Numbered from the stretch's first letter, positions 16,163 to 25,547 are shown. The stretch is DNA of 54,371 nt from Anaerolineales bacterium (GCA_016929095.1 JAFGJM010000027.1:1-54371); one strand, 5' to 3'. The notes: a model not told the origin generated them from the sequence alone. Numbers and translations are program-made.

Positions 16163-17611
16163 TTATATGCGATAATCTATCTCTGTTTCCTTCCAAGAAG
16201 ATTTACTGGAAGGAAGTTCTTCAACAAGATTATTTTGATTTGAGTAGCGGTTCATTGATTCCTTTCCAGAAAACCACTGTTTCGATTCCTGGTAAGTGGT
16301 CTGTTGCTGCCCGCTATTTACGGATAGGCTCGCCAGGTTTACCCCGGCATCAGCCAGGGATGTTCTTAATTCAGATAAATTTTTCTGCAGCAAATTTCCG
16401 GTCATTGGTATATCGGCATTGAGTGTTACTGTCACACCCTCCGATCCGGAGCTTAACCGGATTTCAATTTTTCCCATATTCTCAGGATGTAATTGAATAC
16501 GCAACGACTGCCCTTCAGTTCTGCTTAGCAGATCGATCCCCTTTGTTATCTGATTGATCATCTCTGGTGTATGAGCTTCCGCCAGGCGGGCCGGCTCTTT
16601 TAGTTGAGCATCCATCATCTGGGATTGGACTGCTCGTTGAGCGGTTGCCGCTTGGGGCGGCGATTCACCCTCCTGTTTGCCAAGGCTGGCTTTCACTTTT
16701 CCGGATTCAGAAACCGGAGCTTGCGCTGTGGCTGCATCATCATCGACAAACTGGGGTTGCACCGTTTCTGGGATATCCGAAGAAGCCTGCGTGTTTACAG
16801 CTTCCGTAGATTGTCTGGCTGAAGCAGCGACTTTAGTAAGGTCGGTTTTTATTTCAACGCTACTGGTATCGGTGATATTTTTTTCACCGCCTTTTAACGC
16901 AGAGGCATCCCCTGAATCCACCGTATCCGGCGGCATCGGGTCATTTTTACCAATGGCTTTTTCGATTTTGGTTTGACTCTTCGCATCACTATAAGACAAC
17001 AATTCTTCCCTTACGTCGGGCGCAGCTTTTTCTGTGGTTTGCTCCTCTGCACTCAAAATCCGGGAGAATTCAGCTTCTAATGGTTGAGCGCCGGTGTTTG
17101 ACGCTGTTTCTTGCGTTTTCGTCGGCGTACTGATAACTTCCGCCTTCGCCTGCATTTCTCCAGTTTCAACCAAATCGGGAGATACAGAGACCATCCCAGT
17201 GGTAGTGGCATTATTTGCGGTTTCTTCAACCAAAGGCGCGTGCGAAGTCTGGTTGTGAACAACCATTTCCGCCGCCTCAACTTCAGCGCCAACTACAGCC
17301 AGCATGGCTGCCTGACTAGTGATGGCTTGCCCTTCAACCAGGGTATCCGTTATTGGGATTTCTGTTTCCGCGAGCTGCCTGGTTTCACCTTCCACCCGGG
17401 GTTGCTTCTCCGGAGATTGGGACGGAGGCGTTACAGCCTCTGTGGCAAGCGCCAATGCTTCTTCATCGGGTTCTGTATCCATGGCTTTTTCAAGATTTTT
17501 ATCAAACGAAGCACCATCAGCAAGTTTACGTTTATCATGGCTTGCTTGTGATGCTGGTGGCGGCATGGCGTTTGCCTCCATCGCCACCTGTATAAACATT
17601 GAATCACTCAT
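16163..17611 (-). CDS. fliK: Flagellar hook-length control protein FliK
   Basis: FliK is a secreted ruler that measures hook length and triggers the FlhB switch. The 482-residue product has a long low-complexity, A/E/T/Q-rich N-terminal two thirds and a conserved C-terminal domain at about residues 360-455 (L-R-I-Q-L-H-P-E-N-M-G-K-I-E-I-R-L, then L-R-T-S-L-A-D-A-G-V-N-L). This H-P-E-N/L-G pattern defines the Flg_hook domain. It lies between flgB and flgD. A second FliK-type protein is encoded at 12711-14078. Confidence 0.92.
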   Translation of the reverse strand: MSDSMFIQVAMEANAMPPPASQASHDKRKLADGASFDKNLEKAMDTEPDEEALALATEAVTPPSQSPEKQPRVEGETRQLAETEIPITDTLVEGQAITSQAAMLAVVGAEVEAAEMVVHNQTSHAPLVEETANNATTTGMVSVSPDLVETGEMQAKAEVISTPTKTQETASNTGAQPLEAEFSRILSAEEQTTEKAAPDVREELLSYSDAKSQTKIEKAIGKNDPMPPDTVDSGDASALKGGEKNITDTSSVEIKTDLTKVAASARQSTEAVNTQASSDIPETVQPQFVDDDAATAQAPVSESGKVKASLGKQEGESPPQAATAQRAVQSQMMDAQLKEPARLAEAHTPEMINQITKGIDLLSRTEGQSLRIQLHPENMGKIEIRLSSGSEGVTVTLNADIPMTGNLLQKNLSELRTSLADAGVNLASLSVNSGQQQTTYQESKQWFSGKESMNRYSNQNNLVEELPSSKSSWKETEIDYRI

Positions 17612-17626
17612 TACTACCTCCGAGGT

Positions 17627-18028
17627 TTACTTGATGATTTGCTTCAACAAAGTGAATTTCTTGGTTAATGCCTGAACGATCGCCTGGTAATTGATAACGG
17701 TTTCAGTCATATCAACCATTTCTACATCGATATCTACATTATTTCCATCTGCTCGATCGGTACCTCCTTTCCTGTTGCTAATCTGAACAAAATCCTTCTG
17801 GCTGGACGCCGAATCCATGTGCGCTATGTTATTTTTAGCCATACGAAGCGTTCCAGTACCGTTCAATGTATTGTTCAGCGTGGTCTGAAAATCAACCGAT
17901 TGCGCTTGATAAGCGGGTGTATCGACATTAGCCAGGTTTTGGCTGATCACCTCTTGTTTCCTGGAAAGCCCATTCAAGGCGCTTTTCACCACTTGTGTGG
18001 TGGTATCAGAAACGATTGAATCACTCAT
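17627..18028 (-). CDS. flgB: Flagellar proximal-rod protein FlgB
   Basis: The 133-residue product has the rod-protein N-terminal pattern (S-R-K-Q-E-V-I-S-Q-N-L-A-N-V-D-T-P-A-Y) and the FlgB C-terminal helix (N-V-D-I-D-V-E-M-V-D-M-T-E-T-V-I). In most flagellar operons flgB sits directly before flgC and fliE. Here it is displaced about 6.4 kb downstream of flgC, between the transglycosylase and fliK, so the operon has been rearranged. Confidence 0.92.
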   Translation of the reverse strand: MSDSIVSDTTTQVVKSALNGLSRKQEVISQNLANVDTPAYQAQSVDFQTTLNNTLNGTGTLRMAKNNIAHMDSASSQKDFVQISNRKGGTDRADGNNVDIDVEMVDMTETVINYQAIVQALTKKFTLLKQIIK

Positions 18029-18052
18029 GGTCTATACCTTTCCATGGCTGAT

Positions 18053-18589
18053 TTATGCCAAATAGTTCAACACCCGTTTTACATAAGTTTGGGTTTCTGA
18101 ATACGGCGGAATGCCGCCATATTTATCCACTGCACCGGGACCGGCATTATAGGCTGCCAGCGCCAGCGAGACATTATTGTTATATTTATCGAGAAGCCGA
18201 TGCAAGAATTTCGTACCGCCAAAGATATTCTGCTTTGGATCTAACGGATCATCCACACCCAGGCTTTTAGCAGTGGCGGGCATTAATTGCATCAATCCCA
18301 AAGCGCCGCAAGATGAAACCGCTGAAGCATTAAAATTTGATTCTGCTTTGATCACTGCTTGGATCAGGTCGGCATCAACATCGTATTTCTCGGATGCGGC
18401 CCGGATAATTTCAGAAAATTTTCCCGTTACAGAGCTTGATTTGCCGGAATTGGATTCGGTTGCACTTACATCCGCCACTTCAGCTTCGGCAGCAGTACCG
18501 GAAGCGCTGTTTAGCCTTTCTTTCAGTAACGTAAAAATCAACTGATACATGACCATTTGAAATTGAGAAGAAAAATAAGAAGCATCCAT
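18053..18589 (-). CDS. Lytic transglycosylase (SLT), probable rod-associated muramidase
   Basis: This 178-residue enzyme likely cleaves peptidoglycan so the rod can cross the wall. The catalytic SLT domain is residues about 55-175, with the catalytic Glu in [10 protein letters not shown], the G-L-M-Q-L-M-P motif and A-Y-N-A-G-P-G. The first 50 residues are not a clear signal peptide, so it may leave through the flagellar export system. Its place inside the flagellar operon, with no flgJ elsewhere in the window, suggests it does the job of the FlgJ muramidase domain. Confidence 0.88.
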   Translation of the reverse strand: MDASYFSSQFQMVMYQLIFTLLKERLNSASGTAAEAEVADVSATESNSGKSSSVTGKFSEIIRAASEKYDVDADLIQAVIKAESNFNASAVSSCGALGLMQLMPATAKSLGVDDPLDPKQNIFGGTKFLHRLLDKYNNNVSLALAAYNAGPGAVDKYGGIPPYSETQTYVKRVLNYLA

Positions 18590-18604
18590 TAAAAACTACC
18601 TTTT

Positions 18605-19063
18605 TTATACTGCACTGTTCATCTGACGAAACGCTCTGGATATATAAATATCATCCTGTAGACGATTTTCTTTCTTAGCCTGTTCTGTCATATAGCGTTC
18701 AATTTCGCGTTCTTTCAATGTTTGCAGCGCTTCATCATCTTGCTTGGCGCTGATAACCTCATTTCTTTTTTCCTGAACCTGATAGTCTAATTCGATCAAA
18801 TATGTTTCTTGTTTTGTAATCCGCTCATTAATGTTATTCAGGCTGGAACGTAATCTGGAAATCAAAAACAGGTCAATATCGCCTTGCTGCCCATCTTTTA
18901 ATTGCGTGATGATTCTTCCGCGGCTATCATGCAATGCCTCTAAAATAGTTAGACCGCGTTGCTGTGTTTGCAGTAAACGACTCAACTCAACTTCGAGGAT
19001 TTCCACCCGATTGTGTCGATAATCTAAAACAGGTTGTAGTGAAAATTTTGGCGGCATATGCAC
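18605..19063 (-). CDS. fliJ: Flagellar export chaperone/escort FliJ
   Basis: FliJ is a coiled-coil stalk protein of the export ATPase, comparable to the gamma subunit of F1. The 152-residue product is almost fully helical with the FliJ start (K-F-S-L-Q-P-V-L-D-Y-R) and a long heptad-like charged region. It follows fliI by 11 bases, the standard order fliH-fliI-fliJ. Confidence 0.88.
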   Translation of the reverse strand: MHMPPKFSLQPVLDYRHNRVEILEVELSRLLQTQQRGLTILEALHDSRGRIITQLKDGQQGDIDLFLISRLRSSLNNINERITKQETYLIELDYQVQEKRNEVISAKQDDEALQTLKEREIERYMTEQAKKENRLQDDIYISRAFRQMNSAV

Positions 19064-19074
19064 CTACTTTCTTA

Positions 19075-20391
19075 TCAAATTGCTTCCATCATTCTTTGGC
19101 AATCCTCGAATGACGTGAATTCATATTGACCTTGTTGTAATAAAGCCATAATCGATGGCAAAGCGGTGATCGCGTTATCGATTTCGGCATCCGATCCCTT
19201 CACATAGGCGCCGATATTGATCAAATCTCTGGCTTTTTCATAGGTGGCAAGCAATTTGCGCACCTTGGCAGCATTGGCGCGATGCTCAGGTGAGGTCACC
19301 GCCGGCATAACACGGCTAACACTATTCAAAACATCGATAGCCGGATAATGATTTCTGGCAGCCAGATCACGCGTTAGCACGATGTGACCGTCTAAAATAC
19401 TGCGTGCCGCATCGCAAATGGGTTCGGTAAAATCATCGCCTTCAACAAGCACCGTGTAAAATCCGGTGATAGACCCTTTTTCATCATTGCCGGCTCGCTC
19501 TAACAGCTTTGGCAAGAGTGCGAATACCGAAGGGGGATATCCTTTACTGGCAGGTGGTTCTCCGATAGCCAGGCCAACTTCACGTTGCGCCATAGCAAAG
19601 CGGGTCACTGAATCCATCAATAAATTCACATTCAATCCATTTGACCGGAAATATTCAGCTATCGTCGTAGCTACCCAAGCAGCCTTGAGGCGGATCAAAG
19701 CAGGTTGATCGGAAGTAGATACCACAACCACCGACCGTTTAAGGCCTTCCTCACCCAGGTCGTGATCGATAAATTCTTGCACCTCACGTCCGCGCTCTCC
19801 CACCAGGGCAATTACGCTGACATCCGCTTTAGAGCTTCTGGCAATGCTGCCCATCAGCACGCTTTTTCCGACCCCGCTACCGGCGAAGATGCCCAATCGC
19901 TGACCTTTTCCGGTGGTTAATAATCCATCCAATACACGAATACCGGTGACCATCGGTTCTCCAATAGCACGCCTGTTTAAAGGATGAGGCGCCGAATTAT
20001 ACGTTGGTACCGTGTGCAATTCACCTAATGAGCCTTTACCATCGATGGGCTTTGCCAGACCATCCAGAACTCTGCCTAATAACGCCTCGCCGACCGGCGT
20101 TCGGAAAGCCGTCTTTAACGGAAAGATGGGACATCCTGGTTGGATGCCCTGCATATCGCCAAGGGGCATGAGTAAGGTGCGCTGCTCTCGAAATCCCACC
20201 ACCTCAGCAATCAGGGGCGGTGAATCATTGGCTCTGATCTCACACACTTCCCCAATCTGGCAATCCAAACCGGTGGCTTCAATGGTTAATCCCACCACCT
20301 GGATGATCCTTCCAGAGAGTCTGACAGTATTTAAACGCGTCAATGCCAGGTGATAGCGAGTCATATCGGGAGACGGGGCGTTTGCGTTCAT
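19075..20391 (-). CDS. fliI: Flagellar type III export ATPase FliI
   Basis: FliI is the hexameric ATPase that unloads substrates from chaperones at the export gate. The 438-residue product has the Walker A loop F-A-G-S-G-V-G-K-S at about residues 168-176, the V-I-A-L-V-G-E-R-G-R-E-V segment, the Walker B region (L-L-M-D-S-V-T-R-F-A) and the G-E-P-P-A-S-K-G-Y-P-P-S-V-F motif, all standard for FliI/YscN ATPases. Its start overlaps the fliH stop by 4 bases, so the two are translationally coupled. Confidence 0.97.
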   Translation of the reverse strand: MNANAPSPDMTRYHLALTRLNTVRLSGRIIQVVGLTIEATGLDCQIGEVCEIRANDSPPLIAEVVGFREQRTLLMPLGDMQGIQPGCPIFPLKTAFRTPVGEALLGRVLDGLAKPIDGKGSLGELHTVPTYNSAPHPLNRRAIGEPMVTGIRVLDGLLTTGKGQRLGIFAGSGVGKSVLMGSIARSSKADVSVIALVGERGREVQEFIDHDLGEEGLKRSVVVVSTSDQPALIRLKAAWVATTIAEYFRSNGLNVNLLMDSVTRFAMAQREVGLAIGEPPASKGYPPSVFALLPKLLERAGNDEKGSITGFYTVLVEGDDFTEPICDAARSILDGHIVLTRDLAARNHYPAIDVLNSVSRVMPAVTSPEHRANAAKVRKLLATYEKARDLINIGAYVKGSDAEIDNAITALPSIMALLQQGQYEFTSFEDCQRMMEAI

Positions 20392-21329
20392 TCCTGGCTC
20401 CCGGGTGGCATTGTGAAGGCTTCCAGTAAAGTATCTTTGGTCATCTTTAATTGTGTTTCGATTCGTGCATCTACGTTCCCATACTGCCCTTCAATAAAAC
20501 ATCCGCCTCTCTTGATAATTTCGGAGGGAATAAGCTCGATTTTTTGTCCGCTAAATGTCTCTTGTTGCTGCGCCCAATGGGGAGTTAGAGCGACTGCATC
20601 TTCAGGATGAACATAAATCCGTAAATCACCGAGGGTCTTTGCCTGCGCCAAAGCTCTCGAAAACGCATTCCCCAATGTGTCCGGATCCAAAGGCAAGCCT
20701 TCACCAAACAACGATTGAGCAATCTCGATCACCAAACGCAGCATCATCATTTCACCCTTAGCCAGGGTGTTTTCCCGCCAGGCATCCACTTCCTCTGCAA
20801 TCGCCCGGGCAGTTTTTAGCAGATCGGAAATCTCTGCATTGGCGGCTGCTAAACCATCTTGATATGCCTGGTGAGTCAATTGGGTTGCCTGACTTTCGGC
20901 TTGTTGAATGATTTCGCTGGCTTGTTTTTCAGCTTTTGAAACGATCTCTTCTGCCATACTGTTAGCTTGATCGATGATTATTTCAGATTTCCTGGCAAGA
21001 TTTGCGAAATGTTGGCTGTGACCAGCATTGCTTCCATCTTTACTGGTAAAACGGGAGCTTATATCGCGGTTTACGACAAATGTAGCTTCAATTTCCGAAG
21101 GCTGCCACCCCTGCAAACGTTCGTCAATGAGTGACATCTCTCCCGCGGCGTCGTTCGATTCCTGATTTTCGGACACGACGGCTGGAAATTGCGCCACCGA
21201 CCAATTTTGCTCTTCAAGCGGGGCGGCAATTTGAACATCCTGCTCGTCTTCCGAAGCAGTATCCACATCAACAAACGCATTGATAGGTTTGGTTGAAATA
21301 CTGTTCGGTCTCCAGGTTTTTACTGTCAC
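20388..21329 (-). CDS. fliH: Flagellar export ATPase regulator FliH
   Basis: FliH is the peripheral stalk protein that links FliI to the C-ring. The 313-residue product has a variable acidic N-terminus (about 100 residues), then a long helical coiled coil (E-I-I-I-D-Q-A-N-S-M-A-E-E-I-V-S-K-A-E, repeated A-E-x-Q-A pattern), and a C-terminal V-type ATPase E-subunit-like domain. The position fliG-fliH-fliI supports the call. The long N-terminus makes it larger than the enterobacterial protein (about 230). Confidence 0.9.
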   Translation of the reverse strand: MTVKTWRPNSISTKPINAFVDVDTASEDEQDVQIAAPLEEQNWSVAQFPAVVSENQESNDAAGEMSLIDERLQGWQPSEIEATFVVNRDISSRFTSKDGSNAGHSQHFANLARKSEIIIDQANSMAEEIVSKAEKQASEIIQQAESQATQLTHQAYQDGLAAANAEISDLLKTARAIAEEVDAWRENTLAKGEMMMLRLVIEIAQSLFGEGLPLDPDTLGNAFSRALAQAKTLGDLRIYVHPEDAVALTPHWAQQQETFSGQKIELIPSEIIKRGGCFIEGQYGNVDARIETQLKMTKDTLLEAFTMPPGSQE

Positions 21330-21353
21330 GAATTAATCTCTCCAATCACACCA

Positions 21354-22373
21354 TTAAGAAATAATCGCATATTCTGCGCCGCCGCCGCCAATAACAATCT
21401 CTTCTGATTCTTCTAATGATCGAACCGTATCCACGATACGACGCTGCGCGCCATACACATTTTTGGCTAATTGCGGTCCTAATAGATCCACTTCTTCAGC
21501 CAGTGATTCTCGCGCGCGTTCAGATAAGTTACGTAATACCAGATCTCGTACTTTCTCAGGTGCGCCTTTTAAGGCTAATGCCAGATCTTGTTTATTGATA
21601 TCCCGCAGCACACGCTGCATACTGCGGTCATCCAGCTTTTCAAGATCATCAAAGGTGAACATATTCGAACGTATTTCTTCCACCAAAGCCGGGCTCACAG
21701 GTTCCAGGGTATCAAAAATGGTTTTTTGAACGCCGCGGTCCACCTGGTTGAGCATTTTCACCAAAAACGAAACACCACCTGTTTCTCGAAAGCCGGCTAC
21801 GCTAATGACACCCGACAGCTTATGTTTGAGTCCCCGCTCAATGACGTCTACCACGTGAGGCGATACTCGCTCCATCTTTGCCAATCTCAGGGTGACCTCT
21901 ACTTGCAATTCGGGCGCCATATTTGTCAAAATATCGGCTGCCAGTTTTGCTTCCAGGTATGAAAGCACCAGGGCAATCGTTTGCGGGTGTTCCTCTTGCA
22001 GCAATCCGGCTACTTGGGCCGGATCAGCATTTTTTAGAATTTCAAAAGAAGATAATTGCTGGCTGGCGGAAATTCGTTCCAGGATTTCCGCGCCTCGTCG
22101 AGGCCCCACCGCCCGAGCTAATAATTGCCGTGAGTAATCCACACCACCAGTGGTCAAATTCGAGGAAGCCATAGATAATTCAACAGCCTCCTGCATTACT
22201 TCAGAACGAATGTCATGCGTCACAGCCCCAACTTCACTCACCGCCAGCAATACCCTCTCCAGATCGCTCTCGCCTAAGTATTGCAGAACCTTGGAAGATC
22301 GCTCTACACCAAGGCACAACAGTAAAGTTGCTGCTTTATACAAACCTTTTGAGTCCGCGATTGGATTAGCCAT
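21354..22373 (-). CDS. fliG: Flagellar motor switch protein FliG
   Basis: FliG is the C-ring protein that receives torque from the stator. The 339-residue product has all three domains: FliF-binding N-domain, middle domain with the E-H-P-Q-T-I-A-L motif (about residues 127-134), and C-domain with the charged torque helix (S-M-Q-R-V-L-R-D-I-N-K-Q-D-L-A-L-A-L then V-L-R-N-L-S-E-R-A). The start overlaps the end of fliF by 8 bases. FliM, FliN and the stator proteins are not encoded in the window. Confidence 0.97.
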   Translation of the reverse strand: MANPIADSKGLYKAATLLLCLGVERSSKVLQYLGESDLERVLLAVSEVGAVTHDIRSEVMQEAVELSMASSNLTTGGVDYSRQLLARAVGPRRGAEILERISASQQLSSFEILKNADPAQVAGLLQEEHPQTIALVLSYLEAKLAADILTNMAPELQVEVTLRLAKMERVSPHVVDVIERGLKHKLSGVISVAGFRETGGVSFLVKMLNQVDRGVQKTIFDTLEPVSPALVEEIRSNMFTFDDLEKLDDRSMQRVLRDINKQDLALALKGAPEKVRDLVLRNLSERARESLAEEVDLLGPQLAKNVYGAQRRIVDTVRSLEESEEIVIGGGGAEYAIIS

Positions 22374-24051
22374 TGTGCCTCTCGTCCTCGTTCAACCACA
22401 ATTGGATAGCTTCAGCTAAACTGGCTGGATCATCCTCGGCGATGCCCTCGAGAGTTTTCTGTAATTGTTCATATTCAGGAGATACAGATGGGAGTTCGAT
22501 TTTAGGCAATGGTTTCATGACTGCCTGAGCTTTTTGCCGTACTTCGGCTTCTGAAGCTTGTACACCCTTACCGGATATAGCTGCTTCCAATTGACCGGCT
22601 TCTCCCATGGCTGTACCTGCTACCTGAGGACGCATTCCGGGCATAGGTAATCCCAATTCCGAAACCGGTTTCATCACAGGAGTCCAGGCTTCTGTAGAGG
22701 CCAGGCGTAATTTGGACAACATTCGCTGCACATACCATAATAAAGCAATAACGATGAGACCGGCGAGTACCCCTTCACCAATCTTAAAATACAGGTCTTG
22801 TTTTTCGGTGCTTTCCAATTCCTCGCTTTGAGTTTCATAATATGTTCGGTCGAACTCCAGCGATTCAACGGCAAATAAGTCGCCCCGAGTTTCGTCGATT
22901 CCGGCTGCTGCTGCAATCACTGTCTCTAGAGTAGCCAACTGAGTTTCGTCGGTCACACCGTCAACCAGCACCGAAAGGGATATCCGTTCGATGCCTCCGG
23001 GGGTGTAAACTTCCTCGGATTGTACATGTGTGATCTCATAATTATTGGTTGTTTCATTGCGCTCATATTGGATACCCCCCGAGCCGCTTTCCGTTCCTGA
23101 AGCAGCAGGAGGAAGATTGGAGGTAGCACCAGGTACTCCCTCAACCGTGCTGCTAGTTGTTGTATAAACTTCCATAATACTTTGGGAGCTTAATATAGCG
23201 GTCTTTTCTGGGTTTACCGCCTGTGTAACTGTCTGTCGCTCTGTCCAATCCAGGGTGACATTCGCCTGAACAATCGATTTATTCGGTCCAAGCGCAGAAT
23301 CCAACAAGACTTGTACCTTATTCTTAACTTCATTCGCCGCAGCCGCTTCAGCCGCACGCCGACTATCGGTTTGCGCCAGGGTTGATCCACCCGATTCTCC
23401 GGATGTGTACATATTCCCGCTGATGTCAACCACGACTACATTTTCTGAATCGAGGCCTTCAACACTGCTGGCTAATAAATGGGTAATCGCACTAACCTGA
23501 CCGCTGTCTAAGTTAGTCCCTGCCTTTTCTTTCACCGTCACCGAGGCAGTTGTTGGCGCTTGTTGACTGGCGAGTAATGTATCTTCAGGGATCACAATGT
23601 GGACTCGGACAGCCTCGATACTTGCCAGGCTGCCAATGGTGCGCTCTAATTCACCTTCCAATGCCTGCTGGTAATTAATACGCTGGGTGAATTCTGTCAT
23701 CCCTAATGTGCTTCCACTGAATACCTCAAAACCCACTGTGCTGGATTCAGGCAGCCCTTGTTGCGCCATCGATATCCTGACGTCGTAAACCTTATCAGAC
23801 GGCACGAGGATCGTTCCACTGCCTTGTAATTTATACTCTATGCCTTCTTCGTTCAATTGATCTACAATTTGTCCGGCATCACTTTCACTCAATCCACTAA
23901 AAGCAACATCGTAACTGGGGTTTTGTGCCCAAATAAGAAATAACGGCACCAGTACAACACCCAATGCAACCAACACAACAAATACAACTCGCGATGCTGC
24001 ACTTTGCTGCTTCCAGAAACCAGAGAATTGTTGACTTATTTGAGCTAACAT
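22366..24051 (-). CDS. fliF: Flagellar MS-ring protein FliF
   Basis: FliF forms the MS ring, the membrane base of the flagellum. The 561-residue product has a first membrane helix at about 20-42 and ring-building motifs (D-A-G-Q-I-V-D-Q-L-N-E-E-G-I-E-Y, then F-T-Q-R-I-N-Y-Q-Q-A-L-E-G-E-L-E). A second membrane helix lies near 424-440, and the C-terminal tail that binds FliG ends the protein. Length is normal. It follows fliE by 48 bases. Confidence 0.97.
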   Translation of the reverse strand: MLAQISQQFSGFWKQQSAASRVVFVVLVALGVVLVPLFLIWAQNPSYDVAFSGLSESDAGQIVDQLNEEGIEYKLQGSGTILVPSDKVYDVRISMAQQGLPESSTVGFEVFSGSTLGMTEFTQRINYQQALEGELERTIGSLASIEAVRVHIVIPEDTLLASQQAPTTASVTVKEKAGTNLDSGQVSAITHLLASSVEGLDSENVVVVDISGNMYTSGESGGSTLAQTDSRRAAEAAAANEVKNKVQVLLDSALGPNKSIVQANVTLDWTERQTVTQAVNPEKTAILSSQSIMEVYTTTSSTVEGVPGATSNLPPAASGTESGSGGIQYERNETTNNYEITHVQSEEVYTPGGIERISLSVLVDGVTDETQLATLETVIAAAAGIDETRGDLFAVESLEFDRTYYETQSEELESTEKQDLYFKIGEGVLAGLIVIALLWYVQRMLSKLRLASTEAWTPVMKPVSELGLPMPGMRPQVAGTAMGEAGQLEAAISGKGVQASEAEVRQKAQAVMKPLPKIELPSVSPEYEQLQKTLEGIAEDDPASLAEAIQLWLNEDERHNG

Positions 24052-24099
24052 AGGCGGTTATTCATCACTTTTCAAAGTCCATGATTTTTAATAAAAATC

Positions 24100-24399
24100 C
24101 TATACCGACATATTTCTAATTTCACGGTAAGCATCCACCAATTTATCGCGAATGGCTACGGCAATCCGAAAATTAATATCGGTTTCCTCGGCTGCGATTA
24201 GGACCTGGTGGATATCCACATCCTCGCCCGTTGCCAATTGTTGGATCAAATTGTCGCTGGTTTCTTGAGTCTCACTCAATTCTGTCAATGCATCTGCGAA
24301 AGTTTGCTCAAGTTCTTGGGCAGCATTTTCGGTTTTTGTTTCCGTAACCTTTCGGTTGATGCCCTGGATGAGAGAAGATTGAATGGGGTCTATATTCAT
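24100..24399 (-). CDS. fliE: Flagellar MS-ring/rod junction protein FliE
   Basis: FliE links the MS ring to the rod and is the first exported rod component. The 99-residue product shows the FliE pattern: F-A-D-A-L-T-E-L near residue 34, G-E-D-V-D-I-H-Q-V-L-I-A-A-E near 60, and a C-terminal N-F-R-I-A-V-A-I-R-D-K-L-V-D-A-Y-R-E-I. It lies between flgC and fliF as usual. Confidence 0.93.
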   Translation of the reverse strand: MNIDPIQSSLIQGINRKVTETKTENAAQELEQTFADALTELSETQETSDNLIQQLATGEDVDIHQVLIAAEETDINFRIAVAIRDKLVDAYREIRNMSV

Positions 24400-24439
24400 G
24401 GGTACACTCTTTGATTTTTAAATAATAAAAAACAAAAAC

Positions 24440-24895
24440 TTACCTGCCGATTTCCAACGCTTTAGTTGCCATTTTCTTGGCTGCTTCAATCGTGGCTAAA
24501 TTCGCCTCATAGGAACGGGTGGCAGATATCATATTCGTCATTTCAACAACTAAATTCACATTCGGATATTCCACATAGCCTTCTTCGTTGGCATCCGGAT
24601 GAGTTGGGTCGTAAACCAATGCGCCTTCAGCTTCGTCCGTCTCGATTGAAGCGACTTTAACGCCAGCCATACTCGAACTGGCGACCGTTGATTGCCCTCT
24701 TAGATTTTTAATTAATTGCGTTAAAAAACCATTGGAGTTTTGCTCTGCAAAGACGACATCTTTTCTTTGATAGGGTTCTCCTGTTTCCGTAGTGGTGGTC
24801 TCTGCGTTAGCCACATTATTGGCGATAACATCCAGGCGTAAACGCTGGGCGGTTAATGCCGATGCTCCAATTTTGAGACTGTTCCAGAAGCTCAT
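24440..24895 (-). CDS. flgC: Flagellar proximal-rod protein FlgC
   Basis: The 151-residue product has the FlgC N-terminus (L-K-I-G-A-S-A-L-T-A-Q-R-L-R-L-D-V, then N-N-V-A-N-A-E-T-T) and the C-terminal Y-V-E-Y-P-N-V-N-L-V-V-E-M-T-N-M motif. It is the first gene of the class-II-like operon that runs to flgE. The terminator at 25001-25030 isolates it from fliS, so a promoter is expected in 24896-25000. Confidence 0.95.
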   Translation of the reverse strand: MSFWNSLKIGASALTAQRLRLDVIANNVANAETTTTETGEPYQRKDVVFAEQNSNGFLTQLIKNLRGQSTVASSSMAGVKVASIETDEAEGALVYDPTHPDANEEGYVEYPNVNLVVEMTNMISATRSYEANLATIEAAKKMATKALEIGR

Positions 24896-24928
24896 AATAG
24901 TTTCCTCTTTTTCCGGTTATGTGCCCCT

Positions 24929-24937
24929 ATAGTAGCA
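24929..24937 (-). promoter_or_regulatory. Candidate extended -10 promoter of the flgC-flgE operon
   Basis: On the minus strand TGCTACTAT forms an extended -10 (TGn plus TACTAT) about 34 bases upstream of flgC. No good -35 box is seen at the right distance, so the call is tentative. No sigma-28 or sigma-54 motif is seen here. Confidence 0.35.
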
Positions 24938-25000
24938 TATTCAATTTTTTCTTACAGTAAACATGAGATGAAGGGCGTATAAATTTCGCGTGAAGGCGAG

Positions 25001-25030
25001 TTAAAAAGAAATAGACACCCCCTCGTGTCT
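25001..25030 (-). terminator. Rho-independent terminator after fliS
   Basis: On the minus strand AGACAC pairs with GTGTCT around GAGGGG and is followed by ATTTCTTTTTAA. It lies 36 bases after the fliS stop and separates the filament genes from the flgC operon. Confidence 0.75.
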
Positions 25031-25065
25031 TTCCGGCAATATAATTTACCGAGATATGGGCAAAA

Positions 25066-25440
25066 CTACGCGGATCTACCTACAGTTGCCGTCGAGTAAG
25101 ACTGCGCAGTGGAAGAAGCAGGCATTGGCATGTATCTTCGTTCCACGGTCGCCCAGGCTTCACGCAACTCACGTAGTGTCGTTAATGCCGAGTCATAATC
25201 TCCCTGACGAATGCAATCCAGGCACCATTGATATAAACGGAATAAACCAACAGCCACATTTGCGTAATCAAAATTCAAGGCATCTTTTAATACACTGACC
25301 GCTTTTGTAGCACGCATGAAATCGCCTTTTTCACATGCAACAATCGCTAAATCATAAGCCATCACGACCAGATGGACTGGGCTAGCTCCCATTACATCCT
25401 GTGTTCGATATTCATTCGTCCCATAATCCTGTCTAATCAT
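25066..25440 (-). CDS. fliS: Flagellin export chaperone FliS
   Basis: FliS binds the flagellin C-terminus and prevents early polymerisation. The 124-residue helical protein has the FliS signature (G-A-S-P-V-H-L-V-V-M-A-Y-D near residues 19-31). The last 20 residues are low-complexity S/T/A. It has its own sigma-28 promoter 49 bases upstream, in addition to possible read-through from flaG and fliD. Confidence 0.92.
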   Translation of the reverse strand: MIRQDYGTNEYRTQDVMGASPVHLVVMAYDLAIVACEKGDFMRATKAVSVLKDALNFDYANVAVGLFRLYQWCLDCIRQGDYDSALTTLRELREAWATVERRYMPMPASSTAQSYSTATVGRSA

Positions 25441-25488
25441 GTTGCGGCTCCTTTTACTAAATTACTAATAAGATTTTACTCTATCATA

Positions 25489-25515
25489 GTATCGGCGCGT
25501 TTTATCAAGACTATA
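25489..25515 (-). promoter_or_regulatory. Sigma-28 promoter of fliS
   Basis: On the minus strand TATAGTCT, an 11-base spacer, and GCCGATAC match the sigma-28 consensus at 13 of 16 positions with exact spacing. It ends 48 bases before the fliS ATG. It gives the chaperone a supply independent of the flaG and fliD transcripts. Confidence 0.75.
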
Positions 25516-25547
25516 GCATAATGGCATAAAAATTGCCTAAATCTTTA

